Positions 17,656 through 27,827 of a stretch of 64,000 nucleotides of DNA are shown piece after piece; position 1 is the first letter of the stretch; the number at the start of each line of letters is the position of its first letter. This DNA comes from Cellulomonas fimi. Lineage in GTDB: Bacteria > Actinomycetota > Actinomycetes > Actinomycetales > Cellulomonadaceae. Both the position numbers and the translations under genes were made by a program. The stretch spans positions 124,001-188,000 of the forward strand of contig NZ_JAPESW010000002.1 in assembly GCF_028527925.1 (NCBI RefSeq), in the 5' to 3' direction. Below the pieces are notes generated by a model. It worked only from the letters and a program-made list of their open reading frames with translations. It was not told the origin of the DNA and made no database searches.

Positions 17656-18126
17656 TCAGCGGTCGCGCAGCTCCCGCATGGCGCGCTGCGCCTCCATGTT
17701 GTCCTGCCGCTCGCGCAGCGCCTGCCGCTTGTCCCAGTCCTTCTTCCCGCGGGCGAGGGCGATCTCGACCTTGGCGCGGCCGTCGAGGAAGTAGAGCGCG
17801 AGCGGCACGATCGTGTGGCCCTTCTCGCGCGTGCGGGACTCGAGGCGGTCGATCTCCTCGCGGTGCAGCAGCAGCTTGCGCTTGCGTCGCGGCGCGTGGT
17901 TCGTCCAGGTGCCCTGCGAGTACTCGGGGATGTGCACGCCGTGCAGGTAGGCCTCGGAGCCCTCGATCTCGCACCACCCGTCGACGAGCGACGCGCGTCC
18001 GGCGCGGAGCGCCTTGACCTCGGTGCCGGTGAGGACGACGCCGGCCTCGAACACGTCCTCGATGGTGTAGTCGTGGCGGGCCTTGCGGTTCGCGGCCACG
18101 AGCTTGCGCCCTGTCTCCTTGGCCAC
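17656..18126 (-). CDS. smpB: SmpB, tmRNA-binding protein
   Basis: A 156-residue protein of normal SmpB length. N-terminal [26 protein letters not shown] and the middle [12 protein letters not shown] are the classic conserved stretches of the beta-barrel. The C-terminal basic tail ([17 protein letters not shown]) inserts into the empty mRNA channel. It carries tmRNA to stalled ribosomes. It starts with GTG. It lies in the conserved prfB-ftsE-ftsX-peptidase-smpB order, but ssrA is about 17 kb away rather than adjacent. Confidence 0.97.
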   Translation of the reverse strand: MAKETGRKLVAANRKARHDYTIEDVFEAGVVLTGTEVKALRAGRASLVDGWCEIEGSEAYLHGVHIPEYSQGTWTNHAPRRKRKLLLHREEIDRLESRTREKGHTIVPLALYFLDGRAKVEIALARGKKDWDKRQALRERQDNMEAQRAMRELRDR

Positions 18127-18267
18127 GTCCCGGCCTCCTCCGTCGATCGTCGAGCGGGGCGACGGATGCCGCCCGGCCGCTCAGCAGTGCCGCAGCAGCC
18201 TACCTGCCGACCCGGCACCCACCACCGCTTTACGCCACCGGCGCAGCGGCCACGAACCGCAGGGCCG

Positions 18268-19563
18268 TCAGAGGCCGAGCAGAGGCCGCGGGTTCGTCGT
18301 CGCGCCGTTGACGTAGACCTCGAAGTGCAGGTGGCACGCGGCGGACGTCCCCGTGTTGCCGGAGTACCCGATGAGCTGCCCGCGCTCGACGCGCTGCCCG
18401 GTCGACACCGCGAACGACGTGAGGTGGTTGTACGACGCGGACAGCGCGTTGCCGTTGACGAACCCGCTGTCGATCATCACCTGGTTGCCGAACCCGAAGC
18501 GCGTCTTCGCCCACGTCACGGTGCCGGCGCGGCCCGCGTAGACCTTGGTGTTGCAGTAGGTGCGCAGGTCGATCCCGGCGTGCAGGCGGACGTACCCGAG
18601 CGTCGGGTGCAGACGCATGCCGTACTCGGACGTCACGTAGATCGGGTTGGTGCTCGTCGGGTTGGAGAACAGCCCGCCGCCGACGGGTCCGGGCGCGGGC
18701 TGCGGCTTGCCTGCGGCCGCGTCGCGTGCCCGCTGCGCCTCGATCGCGGCGCGCAGCTCGTTCTCGATGGCCTTGGCCTCGGCGTCCATCTGCGCGAGCG
18801 ACGCGGCGAGCGCGGCCTTCTGCGACTCGAGCGACGCCTGCTGCGACTGCTGCTCGGCGACGAGCGCGTCGAGTCCGGCCTTCGCGTCGGCGGCGGCCTG
18901 CCGCGCCTGGTCGGCCTCGACCACCTTCTGGTCGGCCTCGGCCTTGAGCTCGGCGATGCGCTGCTCGACCGCGTCGAGCCGCGCCTGGGCGTTGCGGTTG
19001 CTGGCCTCGGCGGCCTTGAGCGCGTCGAGCACCTGGGCCTGGGTGCGCAGGGCGGTCGAGACGAGGCCGTACTTCTGCACGAAGTCCTCGGTGCTCTGCG
19101 CGTCGAGGATGACGCTGACGCCCGAGACCTCTCCCCCGCCGCGGTACGCCTCGCGCGCCATCTGGCCGATCGCGGCGCGCATCTTGGCGGCCTCGTCGGT
19201 GTCGGTCTGGATCTTCGCGGAGAGCGTGACCTGCTGCTCCTGCGCGTCGACGAGCCGTGCGGCGATGAGCGCGGCCTCGCGCTGCGCCTTCTCGAGCGCG
19301 GCCTTCGCCTCGTCGAGCTTCGCCTGGGCGGCGGGGATCTGCGCCTGCAGCTCGAGCAGCCGCGCAGCCGTCGCCTGCAGGTTCGCGTCGAGGCCCTCCA
19401 TCGCGGCCTCGGCGTCGGCCTGCGCCTTGGCGTTCGCGGCGGCCTTCTGCTCGGCGGCCTTGCGCCGGTCGTCGATCGGGTCGGCGAGGGCCGGCGACGC
19501 GACGGCGATCCCCGCGACGAGCGCGAAGGCGGCGAGGACTGCGGGCAGGCGACGTCGGGCCAC
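18268..19563 (-). CDS. Secreted coiled-coil M23 peptidase (FtsEX-associated)
   Basis: A 431-residue protein. The signal peptide (VARRRLPAVLAAFALVAG..) is cleaved near SPALA. A long Ala/Glu/Gln coiled coil runs from about 30 to 290. The C-terminal LytM/M23 domain keeps the zinc ligands: HAGIDL and HLHFEVYV. It should cut or control cutting of peptidoglycan. Its start overlaps the end of ftsX, and coiled-coil peptidases of this kind are known to be switched on by FtsEX during cell division. The GTG at 19563 is chosen for an AAGG site upstream; a GTG two codons earlier (19569) is equally possible. Confidence 0.92.
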   Translation of the reverse strand: MARRRLPAVLAAFALVAGIAVASPALADPIDDRRKAAEQKAAANAKAQADAEAAMEGLDANLQATAARLLELQAQIPAAQAKLDEAKAALEKAQREAALIAARLVDAQEQQVTLSAKIQTDTDEAAKMRAAIGQMAREAYRGGGEVSGVSVILDAQSTEDFVQKYGLVSTALRTQAQVLDALKAAEASNRNAQARLDAVEQRIAELKAEADQKVVEADQARQAAADAKAGLDALVAEQQSQQASLESQKAALAASLAQMDAEAKAIENELRAAIEAQRARDAAAGKPQPAPGPVGGGLFSNPTSTNPIYVTSEYGMRLHPTLGYVRLHAGIDLRTYCNTKVYAGRAGTVTWAKTRFGFGNQVMIDSGFVNGNALSASYNHLTSFAVSTGQRVERGQLIGYSGNTGTSAACHLHFEVYVNGATTNPRPLLGL

Positions 19564-19565
19564 GG

Positions 19566-20480
19566 TCACACCTTCGTGTAGCGGCTGAGGGTCACGAGCG
19601 ACGAGATCGCCGCGAGGAGGATCGCGACGGCGACGAGCGCCGGTGCGACCGTGAGCACGTCGGCGGTGCTGACGTACGGGATCCAGCCGACGGACGCGCC
19701 GAGCCAGTCGGTGACGAGGTACTCGACGCCGAGCCACAGCCCGCCGACGGCGAGCAGGGCGCCGACGGTCGCGGCGATCGCGCCCTCGAGCATGAACGGC
19801 AGCTGGATGAAGATGGTCGACGCGCCGACGAGCTTCATGATGCCGGTCTCGCGGCGGCGGCTGAGCGCGGACAGCCGGATCGTCGTCGTGATCAGCAGGA
19901 CGGCGGCGAGCAGCATCACGGCCGCGAGCCCACCGGCGAGCAGCGTCGCGCGGTTGAGGACGAGGAACAGCTTGTCGAACAGCCGGCGCTGGTCCTGCAC
20001 CTCCTCGACGCCCGGGCGCCCGGAGACGACGTCGGCGACGACCTGGTACTTCTGCGGGTCGGTCAGCTTGATGCGGTACGACGAGTTCATGTCGTCGGCC
20101 GTCGCGGCGGACGCCCAGAACTGGTCGGCGAACTGCTCCTGGAACGCGGCGAACGCCTGCTCCTTCGTCTCCTCGTACACGTGCTCGACGTACGGGGCGA
20201 TCTCGGGGGCGTCGAGCGCGGAGCGGATGTCGGCGCGCTGGTCCTCGGTCACCTCACCGGACGCGCACGTCGGCTCCGACGAGTTCTGCGGGCACAGGAA
20301 GACGGAGACCTCGACCTTGTCGTACCAGTCGTCCTTCATCTTGCCGATCTGCAGCTGCAGCAGCGCCGCGGAGCCGACGAACGTCAGGGAGACGAAGGTG
20401 ACGAGGATGACGGACACCGTCATCGACAGGTTGCGGCGGAGGCCCTGGGCGATCTCCGAGAGGATGAACTGGACGCGCAC
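19566..20480 (-). CDS. ftsX: FtsX, cell-division ABC permease
   Basis: A 304-residue membrane protein. One N-terminal membrane segment (SVILVTFVSLTFVG) is followed by an extracellular domain containing two cysteines (residues in FLCPQ and TCASG). Three C-terminal membrane helices carry ALSRRRETGIMKLVGAS, the FtsX signature loop. With FtsE it passes ATP-driven movements to periplasmic cell-wall hydrolases. GTG start; 9-bp gap to ftsE upstream, overlap with the M23 peptidase gene downstream. Confidence 0.96.
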   Translation of the reverse strand: MRVQFILSEIAQGLRRNLSMTVSVILVTFVSLTFVGSAALLQLQIGKMKDDWYDKVEVSVFLCPQNSSEPTCASGEVTEDQRADIRSALDAPEIAPYVEHVYEETKEQAFAAFQEQFADQFWASAATADDMNSSYRIKLTDPQKYQVVADVVSGRPGVEEVQDQRRLFDKLFLVLNRATLLAGGLAAVMLLAAVLLITTTIRLSALSRRRETGIMKLVGASTIFIQLPFMLEGAIAATVGALLAVGGLWLGVEYLVTDWLGASVGWIPYVSTADVLTVAPALVAVAILLAAISSLVTLSRYTKV

Positions 20481-20489
20481 GGCTCCCCC

Positions 20490-21179
20490 TCAGCGGTCCG
20501 AGCCGTAGACGCCGCGCGACTGGTCGCGCACCATCTGGCCGGTCGAGAGCTCGATGACGCGCTTGCGCATCTGGTCGACGATCTCGTCGTCGTGCGTCGC
20601 CATGACGACCGTGGTGCCGGTGCGGTTGATGCGGTCCAGCAGGCGCATGATCCCCAGTGAGGTCGTCGGGTCGAGGTTCCCCGTGGGCTCGTCGCACAGC
20701 AGGATGCTCGGCCGGTTCACGAACGCGCGCGCGATCGCGACGCGCTGCTGCTCACCGCCGGACAGCTCGTGCGGGCGACGCTTCTCCTTGCCGGAGAGCC
20801 CGACCATCTCGAGCACGTCGGGGACGGTCGTGAGGATGTGGTGCCGCGGCTTGCCGATGACCTGCAGCGCGAACGCCACGTTCTCGAACACCGTCTTGTT
20901 GGGCAGCAGCCGGAAGTCCTGGAACACCGCGCCGATCTGGCGACGCAGGTGCGGCACTCGCCACGACGACAGCGTGCCGAGCTCCTTGCCGGCGACGAAG
21001 ACCCGACCGGCGGACGCGCGCTCCTCGCGCAGCACGAGGCGCAGGAACGTGGACTTGCCGGAGCCGGACGCGCCGACGAGGAAGACGAACTCGCCGCGCT
21101 CGACGTCCAGGGAAACGCGGTCCAGCGCGGGGCGGGCGCCGCGCGCGTAGACCTTGGTGACGTTCTCGAATCGGATCAC
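20490..21179 (-). CDS. ftsE: FtsE, cell-division ABC ATPase
   Basis: A 229-residue ATPase of standard length. Walker A is GASGSGKST, signature [14 protein letters not shown], Walker [14 protein letters not shown]-loop ATHDDE. It forms the FtsEX complex with the next gene. GTG start with an intact [11 protein letters not shown]-type opening. In most actinobacteria prfB is directly upstream; here about 6.6 kb of sugar-uptake genes intervene. Confidence 0.96.
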   Translation of the reverse strand: MIRFENVTKVYARGARPALDRVSLDVERGEFVFLVGASGSGKSTFLRLVLREERASAGRVFVAGKELGTLSSWRVPHLRRQIGAVFQDFRLLPNKTVFENVAFALQVIGKPRHHILTTVPDVLEMVGLSGKEKRRPHELSGGEQQRVAIARAFVNRPSILLCDEPTGNLDPTTSLGIMRLLDRINRTGTTVVMATHDDEIVDQMRKRVIELSTGQMVRDQSRGVYGSDR

Positions 21180-21356
21180 TGCACCGGTGCGGCCAGGGTC
21201 GGGGAACGGGGTGCTGCTGCTGGCCTCGTCGAGCGTAGGCAGCGCGGCAGGAGCTCCCCCGGTGTGACACGCCGCACGGCACCTGTGAGTTCGTCGCCCT
21301 GGACGACGACTCGCGGGACGACCCGGACGAACGGCCCGAACCGGGCGAGGCGGGGG

Positions 21357-22136
21357 TCAGCGGCGCAGCAGCGTGGACAGCGGCCCCGACTCGACCTCCG
21401 ACGCGGTGGCACCCGTGATCGCGGCCAGGATCACCTCGTGGCTGACGGTCGCCGCGTCGAACTCCCCGTTGTTGCGCCCGTGGCGCAGCACGACGATCCG
21501 GTCCGCCACGGCACGCACGTCGTTCATGTTGTGGGAGATCAGCAGGACGCCGAGGCCGAGGTCCCGCAGCCGCTCGATGTGCACGAGGACCTCGGCGGTG
21601 TGGCCGACCGACAGCGACGCCGTGGGCTCGTCGAGCACGACGAGCCGCGGGCTGCCGATGAGCGTGCGGGCGATCGCGACGGACTGCCGCTGGCCCTTCG
21701 ACAGCGTCGACAGCGGCGACCGGACGGACGGGATGCGGCTGTTGAGGTCGCGCAGCACCTGGCGCGCGATGAGCTCCATGCGGCCGTCGTCGCGCGCGGG
21801 TCCGCTGCGCAGCTCGCGTCCGAGGAACAGGTTGGAGGTCACGTCGAGGTTCTCGCACAGCGCGAGGTCCTGGAACACCGTCGCGATCCCGAGCGCCCGG
21901 GCCGCGGTCGCCGACGGGATCGTCACCTGCTCGCCGTCGATCTCGATGAGGCCCGTGTCGGGCGCCATGACGCCGGAGATCATCTTCGCGAGCGTCGACT
22001 TGCCGGCCCCGTTGTCACCGACGAGCGCCACGATCTCGTGCGCGTGCACGTCGAGGTCGACGTCGACGAGCGCCTCGACGGCCTGGAACCTCTTGGTGAT
22101 GCCCCGCATCGAGAGCAGGGGGACGTCGCCGCTCAT
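21357..22136 (-). CDS. Single-domain sugar ABC transporter ATPase (orphan)
   Basis: A 259-residue ATPase of the ribose/fructose/xylose import class. Walker A is GDNGAGKST, Walker B RLVVLDEPTASL, H-loop LISHNMND. The signature motif reads LSKGQRQ instead of LSGGQ. It has one nucleotide-binding domain, unlike the two-domain MmsA at 24.7 kb, and no permease gene of its own is next to it. It follows the ROK regulator on the same strand. It may supply a second ATPase to the MmsB permease or serve a distant permease. An in-frame start at 22202 exists; the ATG at 22136 better fits the family N-terminus. Confidence 0.82.
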   Translation of the reverse strand: MSGDVPLLSMRGITKRFQAVEALVDVDLDVHAHEIVALVGDNGAGKSTLAKMISGVMAPDTGLIEIDGEQVTIPSATAARALGIATVFQDLALCENLDVTSNLFLGRELRSGPARDDGRMELIARQVLRDLNSRIPSVRSPLSTLSKGQRQSVAIARTLIGSPRLVVLDEPTASLSVGHTAEVLVHIERLRDLGLGVLLISHNMNDVRAVADRIVVLRHGRNNGEFDAATVSHEVILAAITGATASEVESGPLSTLLRR

Positions 22137-22214
22137 CTGTTCACCTGCTCCCCGTCGAGCACGCCCTGCGTGCAGTGAATGGCGGCCACGCCGCGTCGTC
22201 AAGAGCGCGCACCG

Positions 22215-23426
22215 TCATGCCGTTCCTGCCGCGGCGTCGACGTCCTCGTCGGTGTCGACCCGCAAGGGTACGTCCGTCGAGCGCAGTGCGAGCGCGAGTG
22301 CGCCGATCACCTCGGCGCGCGAGCCGAGCGCGGCGGCGACGACCTCGAGCGGGACGAACGGGTTGAGGCGGACCTTGCGGCGGGCGGCCTCCCGCAGCGG
22401 GCGCAGCAGCACCTCCCCCGTGTCCGCGAGCTCGCCGCCGACGACCACGACCTGCGGGTTGACGGCCACGCCCAGCCCGGCGACGACGCGGCCGATCGCC
22501 GTGCCCGCCTCCGCGACGACCTGCGCGCAGCGCTGGTCCCCGTCGTTCGTGCGCTGGACGACGTCGCGCAGCGCGAGCACCCCGTGGCTGTTGCGGAGCC
22601 GGCCGAGCAGCGCCTGTGCGCCCACGACGGTGTCGAGGCAGCCGTCGTTCCCGCAGCGGCACGGCTCGCCGGGGAACTCGACGGGGAGGTGCCCGATCGC
22701 GCCGGCCGTGCCGCCGGCCCCCCGGTGCACGTGCCCGCCGATGACGATGCCCGCACCGACGCCGTGCGACACGCGCACGTAGAGGGAGTCGTCGTGCTCA
22801 CGGGCGGCGCCGAGCGTGGACTCGGCGATCGCGCCGAGGTTGGCGTCGTTGTCGACGTAGACGGGGAGGCCGAGGCGCTTCGAGAGCACCTGGCCGACGT
22901 GCACGTCGTCCCAGCCCGGCATGAGGCCCGCCACCGAGACCATGCCGGTGGACGAGTCGACGGGGACCGGCACGCCGACCCCGAGCCCGACGACGTCGTC
23001 GAGCGTCGCCCCGACCCGCTCCAGCAGGTCGACGACGAGCAGCGCCACCCGGTCGAGGCTGGTGTCGGCGCGGTGCCCGGACGGCAGCGGGAGCGACTGC
23101 TCCGCGATCACCTCGTGCGTGAAGTCGCCGAGCACGACCCGCATGCTGCGGTGCCCGACGTGCACACCGACCGCGAGACCCACGCGGCGGGCGAGCGTGA
23201 CCATCTGGGCACGCCGCCCGCTGCGGGTGGTGTTCGCGGTGTCGACGACGCCCGCGGCCAGCAGCTCGCGGACGATCGTCGACACCGTGGCCTGCGACAG
23301 GCCGGTGGCGGTGGCGAGCTCGACCTGGGTGAGCCCGCCGTACCGCTTGACGGTCTCGACGACGAGGAGTCGGTTGGCCTCGCGCAGGGACGACTGCGAG
23401 CCGGCTGCCGCTGCTCGCCTGCTCAC
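22215..23426 (-). CDS. ROK-family transcriptional regulator (XylR/NagC-like)
   Basis: A 403-residue protein with an N-terminal winged helix (REANRLLVVETVKRYGGLTQVELATATGLSQ split around the recognition helix) and a C-terminal sugar-kinase-like ROK domain. The zinc motif is visible as CRCGNDGC after GHLPV; DNDANLGA and GVGAGIVIGG are sugar/ATP-site stretches. ROK regulators usually repress transport and catabolic genes until a sugar binds. It lies in the sugar ABC cluster and probably controls it through the palindrome at 27563. GTG start. Confidence 0.9.
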   Translation of the reverse strand: MSRRAAAAGSQSSLREANRLLVVETVKRYGGLTQVELATATGLSQATVSTIVRELLAAGVVDTANTTRSGRRAQMVTLARRVGLAVGVHVGHRSMRVVLGDFTHEVIAEQSLPLPSGHRADTSLDRVALLVVDLLERVGATLDDVVGLGVGVPVPVDSSTGMVSVAGLMPGWDDVHVGQVLSKRLGLPVYVDNDANLGAIAESTLGAAREHDDSLYVRVSHGVGAGIVIGGHVHRGAGGTAGAIGHLPVEFPGEPCRCGNDGCLDTVVGAQALLGRLRNSHGVLALRDVVQRTNDGDQRCAQVVAEAGTAIGRVVAGLGVAVNPQVVVVGGELADTGEVLLRPLREAARRKVRLNPFVPLEVVAAALGSRAEVIGALALALRSTDVPLRVDTDEDVDAAAGTA

Positions 23427-23465
23427 GGGGCCAGAACCTACCGCGCCGTCGGGACCGTCAGGACG

Positions 23466-24698
23466 CTACTGCGTCCCGGCACGCCGCTTGTTGATCAGGT
23501 CGAACGCGACCGCGAGGAGCAGCACGAGACCCTTGATGGCCATCTGCCAGGACGGGTCGACCGACATGATCGACAGGCCCATGTTGAGCACGCCCATGAT
23601 GAGCGCACCGACGATCGCGCCGGAGATCCGGCCGATGCCGCCGGTGACCGCCGCACCGCCGATGAAGCACGCGGCGATCGCGTCGAGCTCGAAGTTCTGG
23701 CCGGCCGCCGCGATGGCCGCGCCGGCACGGGCGGTCGTCACGATGGCCGCCGCACCCGCGAGCAGCCCCATGTTCACGAAGATCCAGAAGTCGACACGAC
23801 GCGTGTTGACGCCCGACAGGCCCGCCGCGAGGCGGTTGCCGCCGATCGCGTAGATGTGCCGACCGAACACCGTGCGCCCCATGAGGAAGGTGTAGGCGAC
23901 GACGAGCACGCCGACGATGACGAGCACGATCGGGGTGCCGCCCGCGGAGAACGACAGGATCACCGTGAGGATGCCGATGCCGATCGCGACGAGCACGAGC
24001 TTCGCGACGAAGGCACCCATCGGCTCGACGTACAGCTCGTGCTTGCGCAGCGACGACCGCGCCCGCAGCTGCGAGACCACGATCGCGACGATCGCGAGCG
24101 CGCCGATGAGCAGCGTCACGACGTCCATGTTGTTGGCGAACCCGAGGAAGTTCGGCAGCGACCCCTTCGAGATCGCGATGAACTGCGAGGGCAGGCCGGC
24201 GACGGTCTCACCGACGATGACGAGCGCGAGGCCGCGGAACACGAGCATGCCCGCGAGCGTCACGATGAACGCCGGGATGCCGACGTACGCGACCCAGAAG
24301 CCCTGCCACGCGCCGACGACACCGCCGACCGCGAGGCCGATGAGGATCGCGACGACCCACGGCATGTCGAAGTCGCGCATGGTCACCGCGACGATGCCGC
24401 CGACGAACGCGACCACCGACCCGACCGACAGGTCGATGTGCCCGGCGACGATCACCATGACCATGCCGATGGCCAGGATCATCACGTACGCGTTCTGCTG
24501 GAACAGCGCCGCGACGTTGTTGGCGAGGAGCAGCTTGCCGTCGGTGAGCACCTGGAACAGCAGGACGATCACGACGAGCGCGCCGAAGATGCCGTACTGG
24601 CGAGCGTTCCCACCGAGGCCCTGCATGCGCTGCGACAGCGGCACGCGCGGCTGCGAGCCCGGAGGGGCCGCCGGTGCGAGGTTGGTGTCCGTGGTCAT
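23466..24698 (-). CDS. mmsB: Monosaccharide ABC transporter permease
   Basis: A 410-residue permease with about ten membrane segments. The family stretch [20 protein letters not shown] and the late INKRRAG tail are typical of the ribose/xylose/ChvE-GguB type. It pairs with the ATPase upstream: its ATG overlaps that stop by four bases (ATGA, 24695-24698). Gene order substrate-binding protein, ATPase, permease matches the multiple-monosaccharide (mmsAB/gguAB) system. Confidence 0.92.
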   Translation of the reverse strand: MTTDTNLAPAAPPGSQPRVPLSQRMQGLGGNARQYGIFGALVVIVLLFQVLTDGKLLLANNVAALFQQNAYVMILAIGMVMVIVAGHIDLSVGSVVAFVGGIVAVTMRDFDMPWVVAILIGLAVGGVVGAWQGFWVAYVGIPAFIVTLAGMLVFRGLALVIVGETVAGLPSQFIAISKGSLPNFLGFANNMDVVTLLIGALAIVAIVVSQLRARSSLRKHELYVEPMGAFVAKLVLVAIGIGILTVILSFSAGGTPIVLVIVGVLVVAYTFLMGRTVFGRHIYAIGGNRLAAGLSGVNTRRVDFWIFVNMGLLAGAAAIVTTARAGAAIAAAGQNFELDAIAACFIGGAAVTGGIGRISGAIVGALIMGVLNMGLSIMSVDPSWQMAIKGLVLLLAVAFDLINKRRAGTQ

Positions 24699-26242
24699 CG
24701 GGCCGTCACGTCCTTCTCCATGGTCATGTACTGCATGAGGCGCTCCTGCGTGGCCTCGTCGCGGGCGACCTCACCCGTGACCCGGCCCTGGCTGAGCGCG
24801 TAGATGCGGTCGCAGATCCCGATCAGCTCCGGCAGCTCGGAGGAGATGACGATGACGCCCTTCCCCGCGTCCGCGAGCCGGTTGATGATCCCGTAGATCT
24901 CGTACTTCGCGCCCACGTCGATGCCGCGCGTGGGCTCGTCGAGGATGAGCACGTCCGGATCCGCGTAGATCCACTTGCTCAGCACGACCTTCTGCTGGTT
25001 TCCGCCGGACAGCTTGCCGACGAGCGCCGACACGGTCGGCGTCTTGATGTTGAGCTCCTTGCGGTACCGCTCGGCGACCTTCTCCTCCTGCCGGCGGTCC
25101 ACGACACCGAGCCGCGCGAGCTTGCCGAGCGCGGAGGCGGACACGTTGTGCTGGATCGTGTCGATGAGGTTGAGGCCGAACCGCTTGCGGTCCTCGGTCG
25201 CGTAGGCGATGCCGTGCCGGATCGCCGCGCCGACGTTGCGCAGGTCGATCTCCTTGCCGTCCTTGAAGACGCGACCGCTGACGCGGGCACCGTAGGACCG
25301 GCCGAACAGGCTCATCGCGAGCTCGGTCCGCCCGGCGCCCATGAGACCCGCGACGCCGACGATCTCCCCGCGGCGCACGTTGAGCGACGCGCTGTCGACG
25401 ACCTTGCGGGTCTGGTCGATGGGGTGGTGGACGGTCCAGTCCTCGATCCGCAGGACCTCCTCGCCGATGTTCGGCGTGTGGTCCGGGAACCGGTTGTCGA
25501 GCGAGCGCCCGACCATGCCGCGGATGATCCGCTCCTCGCTGACCTTCTCGGCGCCGCGCATGTCGAGCGTCTCGATGGTCCTGCCGTCGCGGATGATCGT
25601 CGTGGTGTCGGCGATGGCCTCGATCTCGTTCAGCTTGTGGCTGATGATGATCGAGGTGATGCCGTGCTCGCGCAGCCCGTCGATGAGACCGAGCAGGTGC
25701 GCGGAGTCCTCGTCGTTGAGCGCCGCCGTGGGCTCGTCGAGGATCAGCAGCTTGACCTCCTTGGAGAGCGCCTTGGCGATCTCCACGAGCTGCTGCTTGC
25801 CGACGCCGATGTCCACGATCTTCGTGTCGGGCCGCTCGTCGAGGCCGACGCGGGTGAGCAGCTTCGCGGCCTCGGAGTTGGTCTTGTTCCAGTCGACGAC
25901 GCCCCGCTCGGCCTGCTCGTTGCCGAGGAAGATGTTCTCGGCGATCGACAGGTACGGGCTGAGCGCGAGCTCCTGGTGGATGATGACGATGCCGTGGTGC
26001 TCGGAGTCCCGGATGCCCTTGAACTCCACGACCTGGCCGTCGAAGACGATGTCGCCCTCGTAGGTGCCGTGCGGGTAGACGCCCGAGAGCACCTTCATCA
26101 GCGTCGACTTCCCGGCGCCGTTCTCTCCGCAGATCGCGTGCACCTCGCCGCGGCTCACCGAGAGGTTCACGTCCTGCAGCGCGATCACGCCGGGGAACTT
26201 CTTGGTGATGCTCCGCATCTCGAGGATGTGGTCGGTGGTCAT
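24695..26242 (-). CDS. mmsA: Monosaccharide ABC transporter ATPase, two domains
   Basis: A 515-residue double ATPase. The first domain has Walker [10 protein letters not shown] and [12 protein letters not shown]. The second has [14 protein letters not shown] and [14 protein letters not shown]; its own Walker A is degenerate ([10 protein letters not shown]), as is normal for XylG/MglA-type proteins. The insert [10 protein letters not shown] is characteristic of the MmsA/GguA branch. It powers import of several pentoses or hexoses. The ATG at 26242 is 77 bp beyond the binding-protein gene, with a stem-loop in the gap. Confidence 0.93.
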   Translation of the reverse strand: MTTDHILEMRSITKKFPGVIALQDVNLSVSRGEVHAICGENGAGKSTLMKVLSGVYPHGTYEGDIVFDGQVVEFKGIRDSEHHGIVIIHQELALSPYLSIAENIFLGNEQAERGVVDWNKTNSEAAKLLTRVGLDERPDTKIVDIGVGKQQLVEIAKALSKEVKLLILDEPTAALNDEDSAHLLGLIDGLREHGITSIIISHKLNEIEAIADTTTIIRDGRTIETLDMRGAEKVSEERIIRGMVGRSLDNRFPDHTPNIGEEVLRIEDWTVHHPIDQTRKVVDSASLNVRRGEIVGVAGLMGAGRTELAMSLFGRSYGARVSGRVFKDGKEIDLRNVGAAIRHGIAYATEDRKRFGLNLIDTIQHNVSASALGKLARLGVVDRRQEEKVAERYRKELNIKTPTVSALVGKLSGGNQQKVVLSKWIYADPDVLILDEPTRGIDVGAKYEIYGIINRLADAGKGVIVISSELPELIGICDRIYALSQGRVTGEVARDEATQERLMQYMTMEKDVTAR

Positions 26243-26275
26243 GTGCCCCTCGCTGGATGGTCCGTCACGGCCGTG

Positions 26276-26312
26276 CGGGCCGCCGACGCGTGGTGTGCGC
26301 GCCGGCGGCCCG
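26276..26312 (-). terminator. Intra-operon hairpin between binding-protein and ATPase genes
   Basis: A perfect 10-bp stem, CGGGCCGCCG at 26276-26285 with CGGCGGCCCG at 26303-26312, and a 17-base loop. It lies in the 77-bp gap after the substrate-binding gene. Such stem-loops are known to protect or attenuate ABC operon mRNA so that the binding protein is made in excess over the membrane parts. This function is inferred. Confidence 0.6.
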
Positions 26313-26319
26313 AGCGGGA

Positions 26320-27447
26320 TCAGAGACCGAGGTCCTCGGCCTTGTAGAAGCCGGAGTCCACGAGCACCGACTCGACCGTGTCGGGGGTCACGACCTCCGG
26401 GTCGAGCAGGTAGGTCGGGACGACCTTGTTGCCGTTGTCGTACGTCTCCTCGTCGTTGACGTCGACGGTCTCGCCCTTGACGATCTGGTCGACCATCTTG
26501 GCGACCTGGTCACCCAGCGCACGGGTGTCCTTCCAGACCGTCATCGACTGCTTGCCGGCGAGCATGTTGAGCACGTTCGCCTGGTCGGCGTCCTGCCCGG
26601 TGAGGACCGGGTAGCCCTCGCCCGGCGCGTAGCCGGCACCCTCGAGGGCCTGGGCGATGCCGAGGGCCAGCGAGTCGTTGGGCGACAGGACGACGTCGAC
26701 CTTCTGGCCGCCGCCGTAGAACGAGTTGAGGCGGTTCTCCATCTCGGCCTGGGCGGTGTCGGAGCCCCAGCCCTGGATGCCGATCGAGGCCCAGTCGTCG
26801 TTCGACGCCGGAGCCTTGCCCGACGGGACGACGAGCTTGCCCGCCTCGACGTAGGGCAGCAGGACGTCCCACGCGCCGGAGAAGAAGAACTTGGCGTTGT
26901 TGTCGTCCGGCGAGCCCGCGAACGGCTCGAGGTTGAACGGCCCCGCGGCGTTCTTGAGGTCGAGGGCCTCCTCGATGAACTGGCCCTGGAGCGTGCCGAC
27001 CTTCTCGTTGTCGAACGTCGCGTAGTAGTCGACGTTCGGCGTGTCGTTGATGAGGCGGTCGTAGGCGATGACCGCGATGTCGGCCGCCGCCGCGTCCTCG
27101 AGGACCGGCGCGAGGGCCGTGCCGTCGATCGACGCGATGACCAGGACGTCGGCGCCCTGGTTGATCATGTTCTGGATCTGGGTGATCTGCTGGTCGACCT
27201 TGTTGTCGGCGTACTGCAGCGTCGTCTCGTAGCCGGCGTCCTGCAGCAGCTCCTCGAGGTGCGAGCCGTCACGGTTCCACCGCTCGAGGCTCTTCGTCGG
27301 CATCGCGATGCCGATGAGGGTGTCCTCGGCAGCCCCGCCGCCGGTCTCGTCGCCGCTCGGCTCACGCTCCTGGCTGCAGGCCGAGAGTCCGACGATCAGG
27401 CCGGCCGTGGCGACGCCGACGGCAACCTTCCTCCATGCAAAAGACAT
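26320..27447 (-). CDS. chvE: Monosaccharide-binding lipoprotein (ChvE-like)
   Basis: A 375-residue periplasmic-type binding protein anchored as a lipoprotein: lipobox LSAC with Cys at residue 24. The mature part has [33 protein letters not shown] and [11 protein letters not shown], characteristic stretches of the ChvE/MmsE group that binds several monosaccharides. It is the first gene of the import operon (binding protein, ATPase, permease), followed on the same strand by the ROK regulator. The ATG at 27447 has GGAGCGG upstream. The symbol is by family and not a claim about exact sugar. Confidence 0.9.
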   Translation of the reverse strand: MSFAWRKVAVGVATAGLIVGLSACSQEREPSGDETGGGAAEDTLIGIAMPTKSLERWNRDGSHLEELLQDAGYETTLQYADNKVDQQITQIQNMINQGADVLVIASIDGTALAPVLEDAAAADIAVIAYDRLINDTPNVDYYATFDNEKVGTLQGQFIEEALDLKNAAGPFNLEPFAGSPDDNNAKFFFSGAWDVLLPYVEAGKLVVPSGKAPASNDDWASIGIQGWGSDTAQAEMENRLNSFYGGGQKVDVVLSPNDSLALGIAQALEGAGYAPGEGYPVLTGQDADQANVLNMLAGKQSMTVWKDTRALGDQVAKMVDQIVKGETVDVNDEETYDNGNKVVPTYLLDPEVVTPDTVESVLVDSGFYKAEDLGL

Positions 27448-27562
27448 CGTTGTCCGCTCCCTGTTTGCACCGTCCGGTCGCGTCGTCCGGGGCGTCTCTG
27501 CCCGTCGACACCCCCGCGGGACCACTGCGTGGCCCGCGCTGGCCGCGCGTCCGGTCATGTCC

Positions 27563-27574
27563 CTTGAATTCAAG
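27563..27574. promoter_or_regulatory. Candidate ROK operator upstream of the sugar operon
   Basis: A perfect 12-bp palindrome, CTTGAATTCAAG, about 115 bp before the binding-protein start. A TTGCAC-like -35 (minus strand) lies just upstream of it, so a bound protein would cover the promoter. The AT-rich core stands out in this high-GC gap. The rest of 27448-27735 shows no gene. Binding by the ROK protein encoded in the cluster is inferred. Confidence 0.45.
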
Positions 27575-27735
27575 ACCCGAAGCCAAGCATGGTGCAAGTT
27601 CCGTTACCAACCTGTGTCTTCCGGACGCGTGGGCGCGCTCCCACGTACTCCGGGAGGGTTAACTTCGCGATGCGAAGGCATCGGGTGACCTGGGCACCTG
27701 CCTCGGGACCTTCGTCCCGCGGGCCCGGACGGCAA

Positions 27736-27783
27736 GCGCTCGCCGCGACGACCTCGGCTGCGGAGGGTCGTCCCGGCGAGCGC
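27736..27783 (-). terminator. Terminator hairpin after prfB
   Basis: An 18-bp stem with one mismatch: GCGCTCGCCGCGACGACC at 27736-27753 pairs with GGTCGTCCCGGCGAGCGC at 27766-27783, leaving a 12-base loop. It begins about 45 bases beyond the prfB stop on the minus strand and separates prfB from the sugar operon promoter. Confidence 0.75.
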
Positions 27784-27827
27784 GGGACGGCGGGGTCGGC
27801 GGCCGCGGCCGCGTCGTCGACCGCGTG

